From NCBI GenBank assembly GCA_002436185.1, contig DJKX01000044.1, positions 1,616-18,464 on the forward strand: DNA of 16,849 bases. The letters run 5' to 3'. How positions within the stretch are numbered: position 1 is the stretch's first letter; the number at the start of each line of letters is the position of its first letter. This stretch comes from Fidelibacterota bacterium UBA6531 (lineage in GTDB: Bacteria > Fidelibacterota > Marinisomatia > Marinisomatales > TCS55). Below the pieces are notes generated by a model. That model saw only the letters and a list, made by a program, of their open reading frames with translations, did no database searches and had not been told where the DNA came from. Positions 13,785 to 16,849 of the stretch are shown here, piece after piece. Position numbers and translations under genes: made by a program.

Positions 13785-15353
13785 ATGTTTGATTACGATT
13801 ACATTATTATCGGTTCGGGATTTGGAGGGTCTGTATCTGCATTACGATTATCAGAAAAAGGCTATAAAGTACTGGTAATAGAAAAAGGGAAATGGTGGCA
13901 AAGCAGTGATTTCCCAAAAACAATCTGGAACTTGAAAAAATGGATGTGGCTGCCATTATTTAGATTTTTCGGATTTTTTAGACTTTCCTATTATAGACAT
14001 ATTGGTATTTTATCTGGAGTGGGGGTAGGTGGGGGATCAATTGTTTATGCTAATACATTACCCGTCCCGAAAAAATCTTTTTATACATCCAAAAGCTGGT
14101 CACACTTGGCGGATTGGGAAGAAGAATTAAAAGAATATTATCCTCTGGCGCTTAAAATGTTAGGCGCTGACCGAAACCCAAGAATGGAACCCGGCGATAT
14201 TGCACTAAAGGAATTAGCAAAAGATTTACATAAGGAAGACGAATTTAAAGCAGCGAATGTTTCGATCTTTTTTGGTAAACAGAATGAAACTGTCCCGGAT
14301 CCGTTTTTCAATGGAAGAGGACCAGATAGAGCTGGGTGTACTTTTTGCGGAGGATGTATGGTGGGCTGCAGATATAATGCAAAAAATACATTGGACAAAA
14401 ATTATCTGTATTTAGCTCAAAAAGAAGGAACCAAGGTTTTGGCTGAATCAAAGGTTGTAGATGTAAAACCGTTGGGAAATAAAAATGGTTCAGAGGGATA
14501 TGAAGTAGCTTGGATGGAATCAACATCATTGTTTTTAAGAAAATCAGGAAAATTTACCTGTAAAGGCGTTATCTTTTCCGGTGGTGTTTTGGGAACAGTC
14601 AAATTACTTTTGAAGCTTAAAAAATCATCTCTTCCCATTTTATCAGATCAATTAGGTAACAAAGTCAGAACAAATTCTGAAGCGCTTATGCCAGTAACTT
14701 CCTTGAACAAAAAAACAGATTATTCCAAAGGTGTAGCAATTGGTTCAATTTTACACATCGGCGAGCATAGTCATTTGGAACCTGTTAGATATTCAAAGGG
14801 ATCCGGTTTTTGGCGTTTAATTATGTTGCCCAGAGTAGAAGGGAAATCATTTATTGTTCGATTTTACAAAATAATTGCTGATTTTATTAAACATCCCATT
14901 AATAATTTTAAAACCATATTTGTTGATGATTGGGCACAGCGAACACAAGTATTATTATTTATGCAAACGCTGGATAGTACATTAAATTTTAGTGAAAGAT
15001 CATTTGGATTGGGTATGAAAACCGATTTGGAAGGAAGCAAGGCACCGACACCGTTTATTCCGGAAGCTCAATCAATGGCAGAAAAATATGCAGAAAAAAT
15101 GGATGGTAAACCCATGATGCCCAATAACGAAGCTTTATTTGGAATCCCGACAACAGCACATATTCTCGGTGGAGCATGTATGGGAAAAAATATAAACGAG
15201 GGCGTTATTGATAAAAACAATCATGTTTTTGGATATGAAAATATGTTTGTGTGCGACGGTTCGATGATATCGGCTAACCCCGGTGTAAATCCATCCCTGA
15301 CAATAACAGCCTTAACGGAACGAGCCATGAGTTTTATTCCAAACGCCTTATAA
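13785..15353 (+). CDS. GMC-family FAD oxidoreductase (cholesterol-oxidase-like)
   Basis: The 522-residue flavoprotein opens with the dinucleotide motif IIIGSGFGGSVSA (7-19) and an acidic strand end (VIEKG). The GMC GVGVGGGSIVYAN segment is at 78-90, and the C-terminal catalytic pair is in TAHILGG (H459) and GVNPS (N502). C185, C188, C191 and C195 form a CxxCxxCxxxC run followed by RYNAKNTLDKNYL, as in mycobacterial-type cholesterol oxidases (ChoD), where the run is conserved. GMC enzymes of this branch oxidise alcohols, sterols being the best-known substrate; the real substrate here is unknown. No signal peptide is seen, so it is probably cytoplasmic or peripheral. It follows the GlmU-family gene by 23 nt without a terminator, so it may be co-transcribed. 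Confidence 0.85.
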   Translation: MFDYDYIIIGSGFGGSVSALRLSEKGYKVLVIEKGKWWQSSDFPKTIWNLKKWMWLPLFRFFGFFRLSYYRHIGILSGVGVGGGSIVYANTLPVPKKSFYTSKSWSHLADWEEELKEYYPLALKMLGADRNPRMEPGDIALKELAKDLHKEDEFKAANVSIFFGKQNETVPDPFFNGRGPDRAGCTFCGGCMVGCRYNAKNTLDKNYLYLAQKEGTKVLAESKVVDVKPLGNKNGSEGYEVAWMESTSLFLRKSGKFTCKGVIFSGGVLGTVKLLLKLKKSSLPILSDQLGNKVRTNSEALMPVTSLNKKTDYSKGVAIGSILHIGEHSHLEPVRYSKGSGFWRLIMLPRVEGKSFIVRFYKIIADFIKHPINNFKTIFVDDWAQRTQVLLFMQTLDSTLNFSERSFGLGMKTDLEGSKAPTPFIPEAQSMAEKYAEKMDGKPMMPNNEALFGIPTTAHILGGACMGKNINEGVIDKNNHVFGYENMFVCDGSMISANPGVNPSLTITALTERAMSFIPNAL

Positions 15354-15447
15354 GAACATCAGCATTTTTTCCATTTTAAGACAAAAAACGTAATTAATTC
15401 CTCAATTTCCCTTATTAAAACCAGTCAAAATTTTCTAAATAAAGCTA

Positions 15448-15476
15448 TTGACGATATAAAATCGCTCGATTAACTT
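15448..15476 (+). promoter_or_regulatory. Candidate promoter before the zinc-ribbon/DUF3467 pair
   Basis: TTGACG (15448-15453) lies 17 nt before TAACTT (15471-15476), a weak -10 with only the T-A and final T matching the consensus. It sits in the 152-bp AT-rich gap after the GMC gene. The start codon is 30 nt further on, preceded by GAGGG. The remainder of the gap (15354-15447) shows no gene and no clear hairpin. Confidence 0.3.
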
Positions 15477-15505
15477 AACGCCCGATTTTAGAGGGAAAAA
15501 ACTAA

Positions 15506-15901
15506 ATGTTAGAAGGAATAATATGCCCAGCGTGTGAATCACCTCTTGAGGAAGAAGAACTCAAGGAAAGCTTGACATGCTCAAAATGTAAACATGATTT
15601 AAAGGACAGAAAATATTTAGATTTTCTAGAATATTTGATGACCAATGGAATTGTGAAAGATTTAGATTTCTTTGACCCTGAAATATACAGCGAAGATATC
15701 GAAGATCTTGATCAGACTGAAGAAGAGGATGTAAATCCTGCTGATTTCGAAAAGAAAAAGGATACATTCAGTTTATACGAAAATGAAATGGTTCGCCAAA
15801 AAGATGAAGAAGAAAATGAAAAGCGACCTGAATATACCGAATTTGACGGGCTTGAAGAAGATTGGGAAGAATTTAACCGTCGGGAATTTAATAAAATTTA
15901 A
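15506..15901 (+). CDS. Acidic zinc-ribbon protein of unknown function
   Basis: The 131-residue protein begins with a zinc ribbon: CPAC (C7, C10) and CSKC (C25, C28), separated by 14 residues. The rest is dominated by Asp and Glu, with clusters such as DIEDLDQTEEEDVN and DEEENEKRPEY, and is probably largely disordered or helical. No signal peptide or membrane segment is present. I do not recognise a named family. Zinc ribbon plus an acidic tail would suit an adaptor that contacts nucleic-acid-binding or basic partners, but that is inference. Start ATG 15506 has GAGGG about 10 nt upstream. A DUF3467 gene with a strong ribosome site follows 19 nt later, so they are likely one transcript. Confidence 0.75.
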   Translation: MLEGIICPACESPLEEEELKESLTCSKCKHDLKDRKYLDFLEYLMTNGIVKDLDFFDPEIYSEDIEDLDQTEEEDVNPADFEKKKDTFSLYENEMVRQKDEEENEKRPEYTEFDGLEEDWEEFNRREFNKI

Positions 15902-15920
15902 TTTCCATTAAGGAGGAGTT

Positions 15921-16238
15921 ATGGACAAGAAAAAAGTCCAACAGATCAATATAGAATTAGATGAAAAAGTCAGTAGTGGAGAATATGCAAATTTTGTTGT
16001 TGTTACACATTCTCCGGCTGAATTTGTAATGGATTTCACTCGATTGTTGCCAGGCGTCCCCAAAGCAAAAATTCATTCCCGCATCATTATGGCTCCACAA
16101 CACGTAAAAGCCTATATGATGGCGTTACAGGAAAATATCAAAAAATTTGAAGATAAACACGGGGAAATCAAATCCCCAGGGAATGAATCTTTTCAGGGGT
16201 TTGGTGTTAAACCGCCAGAGAGCAACTTACCTAATTAA
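15921..16238 (+). CDS. DUF3467 family protein
   Basis: The 105-residue protein has the DUF3467 layout: an N-terminal beta strand (INIELDE), then GEYANFVVVTHSPAEFVMDF with the family's Y-x-N-x-x-x-x-x-H pattern, and later AKIHSRIIMAPQHVKAYM. Its molecular function is unknown. The final 25 residues are Pro/Asn-rich and likely flexible. AAGGAGGAG lies immediately upstream of ATG 15921, the strongest ribosome-binding site in the window, suggesting high expression. It follows the acidic zinc-ribbon gene in the same orientation and converges on a PAP2 phosphatase gene 3 nt beyond its stop. Confidence 0.87.
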   Translation: MDKKKVQQINIELDEKVSSGEYANFVVVTHSPAEFVMDFTRLLPGVPKAKIHSRIIMAPQHVKAYMMALQENIKKFEDKHGEIKSPGNESFQGFGVKPPESNLPN

Positions 16239-16241
16239 ATT

Positions 16242-16820
16242 CTATTCGTAGAGGACCCAGGTTTGTCCTCGTTTTATTTCCCTCATTTTCACAATCACCC
16301 AGAGGGAAATGACCATCCACGCAATTCCATAACCAAATAGCCCGCCAAAAATCACATCGCCGGGATAATGTACTCCAACGTAGATCCTACTGAATGCTAC
16401 GAGTGTTGCTGATATATAAAACACATATTTCCATTTAGAATAGAAATAAGTTAAAACAGTAGCAGCACAAAACATATTTGCAGCATGGTTAGAAACGAAA
16501 CTGTATTTACCTCCTTTGTGTACAAGGAGATTAATTGAATCGATGATGGCATGAGAAGGGCGGAGGCGGCCTACAATCGGTTTTATGAATTGGGCCGCAA
16601 TTGCATCAGTCGTAACGAGGGCCATTATGAGTAAAGCAGCAGTTATTCTACCTCTTGATCCACCTTTAATAATCAATCCAAAAACAAGAATCAAAATGGG
16701 AATTGCCCAATAATCCTGATTGGTAATAATGGGCATAATGAAGTCAAAAATGGGATTGGATAATGACCCATTGAAAAAATAAAACAAAGCTGTATCAATA
16801 CTATTCAGCCAGGAGATCAT
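16242..16820 (-). CDS. PAP2 family phosphatase, inner membrane
   Basis: A 192-residue lipid-phosphatase-type protein with about five or six transmembrane segments. All three phosphatase motifs are present: KxxxxxxRP (K80 to R87/P88, in KPIVGRLRP), a motif-2 variant SNH (110-112, usually SGH) and SRx5HxxxD with S144, R145, H151 and D155. Members dephosphorylate undecaprenyl diphosphate, phosphatidylglycerol phosphate or lipid A; the substrate cannot be told from sequence. Unlike the PAP2-like protein of the mutase operon, it appears catalytically intact. It starts at ATG 16820, with no promoter visible in the remaining 29 bases. Its 3' end lies against the DUF3467 gene (3-nt gap), and a hairpin reading on the other strand is inside its last codons. 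Confidence 0.92.
   Translation of the reverse strand: MISWLNSIDTALFYFFNGSLSNPIFDFIMPIITNQDYWAIPILILVFGLIIKGGSRGRITAALLIMALVTTDAIAAQFIKPIVGRLRPSHAIIDSINLLVHKGGKYSFVSNHAANMFCAATVLTYFYSKWKYVFYISATLVAFSRIYVGVHYPGDVIFGGLFGYGIAWMVISLWVIVKMREIKRGQTWVLYE
16251..16279 (+). terminator. Candidate intrinsic terminator of the DUF3467 transcript
   Basis: GAGGAC (16251-16256) and GTCCTC (16265-16270) form a perfect 6-bp stem around an 8-nt loop, followed by GTTTTATTT. This lies 13 nt after the DUF3467 stop on the plus strand, and inside the 3' end of the opposing PAP2 gene, so it also encodes protein. The stem is short, so efficiency would be modest. Confidence 0.45.
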
Positions 16821-16849
16821 TTGTTGTGAACTTCATTAGTTTTATAAAA

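Noticed and set aside
14337..14372. CxxCxxCxxxC run as a separate ferredoxin domain fused in the GMC enzyme
   Set aside because: It falls within the normal ChoD-like sequence, where the same run is conserved; there is no independent ferredoxin fold.

Overview
The window looks like chromosomal DNA of a moderately AT-rich bacterium. Several genes are of types common in the Bacteroidetes/Chlorobi-related (FCB) lineages: the fused GlmU-family sugar nucleotidyltransferase, a DUF6913-like protein, a DUF3467 protein and a short remnant of a Cys-rich small protein. Together with a ferredoxin-type 2-oxoacid oxidoreductase, a split methylmalonyl-CoA mutase and type III pantothenate kinase, this would fit a marine FCB-group organism such as Candidatus Marinimicrobia (SAR406). 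That placement is inference from gene content, not from a marker gene. No rRNA, tRNA, CRISPR array, transposase or phage gene was seen.

Left part (1-6.4 kb). On the minus strand, a 2-oxoacid:ferredoxin oxidoreductase is encoded by an alpha-subunit gene and a gene fusing the beta and gamma subunits. The second gene overlaps the start of a truncated pullulanase/debranching-enzyme gene that runs off the left edge. Divergently, a homocitrate-synthase-like gene overlaps by ATGA with a glutaryl-CoA dehydrogenase gene. A palindrome, a Tat-exported glycosylasparaginase and a 31-codon remnant ORF follow. The stretch from glutaryl-CoA dehydrogenase through glycosylasparaginase is visibly richer in G+C than its surroundings.

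Middle (6.4-12 kb). A zinc-type cation diffusion facilitator on the plus strand ends base-to-base against a tightly packed minus-strand operon. Read 5' to 3' on the minus strand, this operon encodes a TerB/J-domain protein, the catalytic subunit of methylmalonyl-CoA mutase (no B12 domain, short N-terminus), a PAP2-like membrane protein, biotin-protein ligase and type III pantothenate kinase. Its genes overlap or lie within about 13 nt of each other.

Right part (12-16.8 kb). On the plus strand lie a DUF6913-like protein, a GlmU-family nucleotidyltransferase/acyltransferase, a cholesterol-oxidase-like GMC flavoprotein, an acidic zinc-ribbon protein and a DUF3467 protein. A complete PAP2 phosphatase gene converges from the right edge.

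The most interesting idea is metabolic. Homocitrate synthase-like, 2-oxoacid:ferredoxin oxidoreductase and glutaryl-CoA dehydrogenase sit together as though they form a 2-oxoadipate -> glutaryl-CoA -> crotonyl-CoA route. The steps between homocitrate and 2-oxoadipate are not in this window, so this remains a hypothesis.
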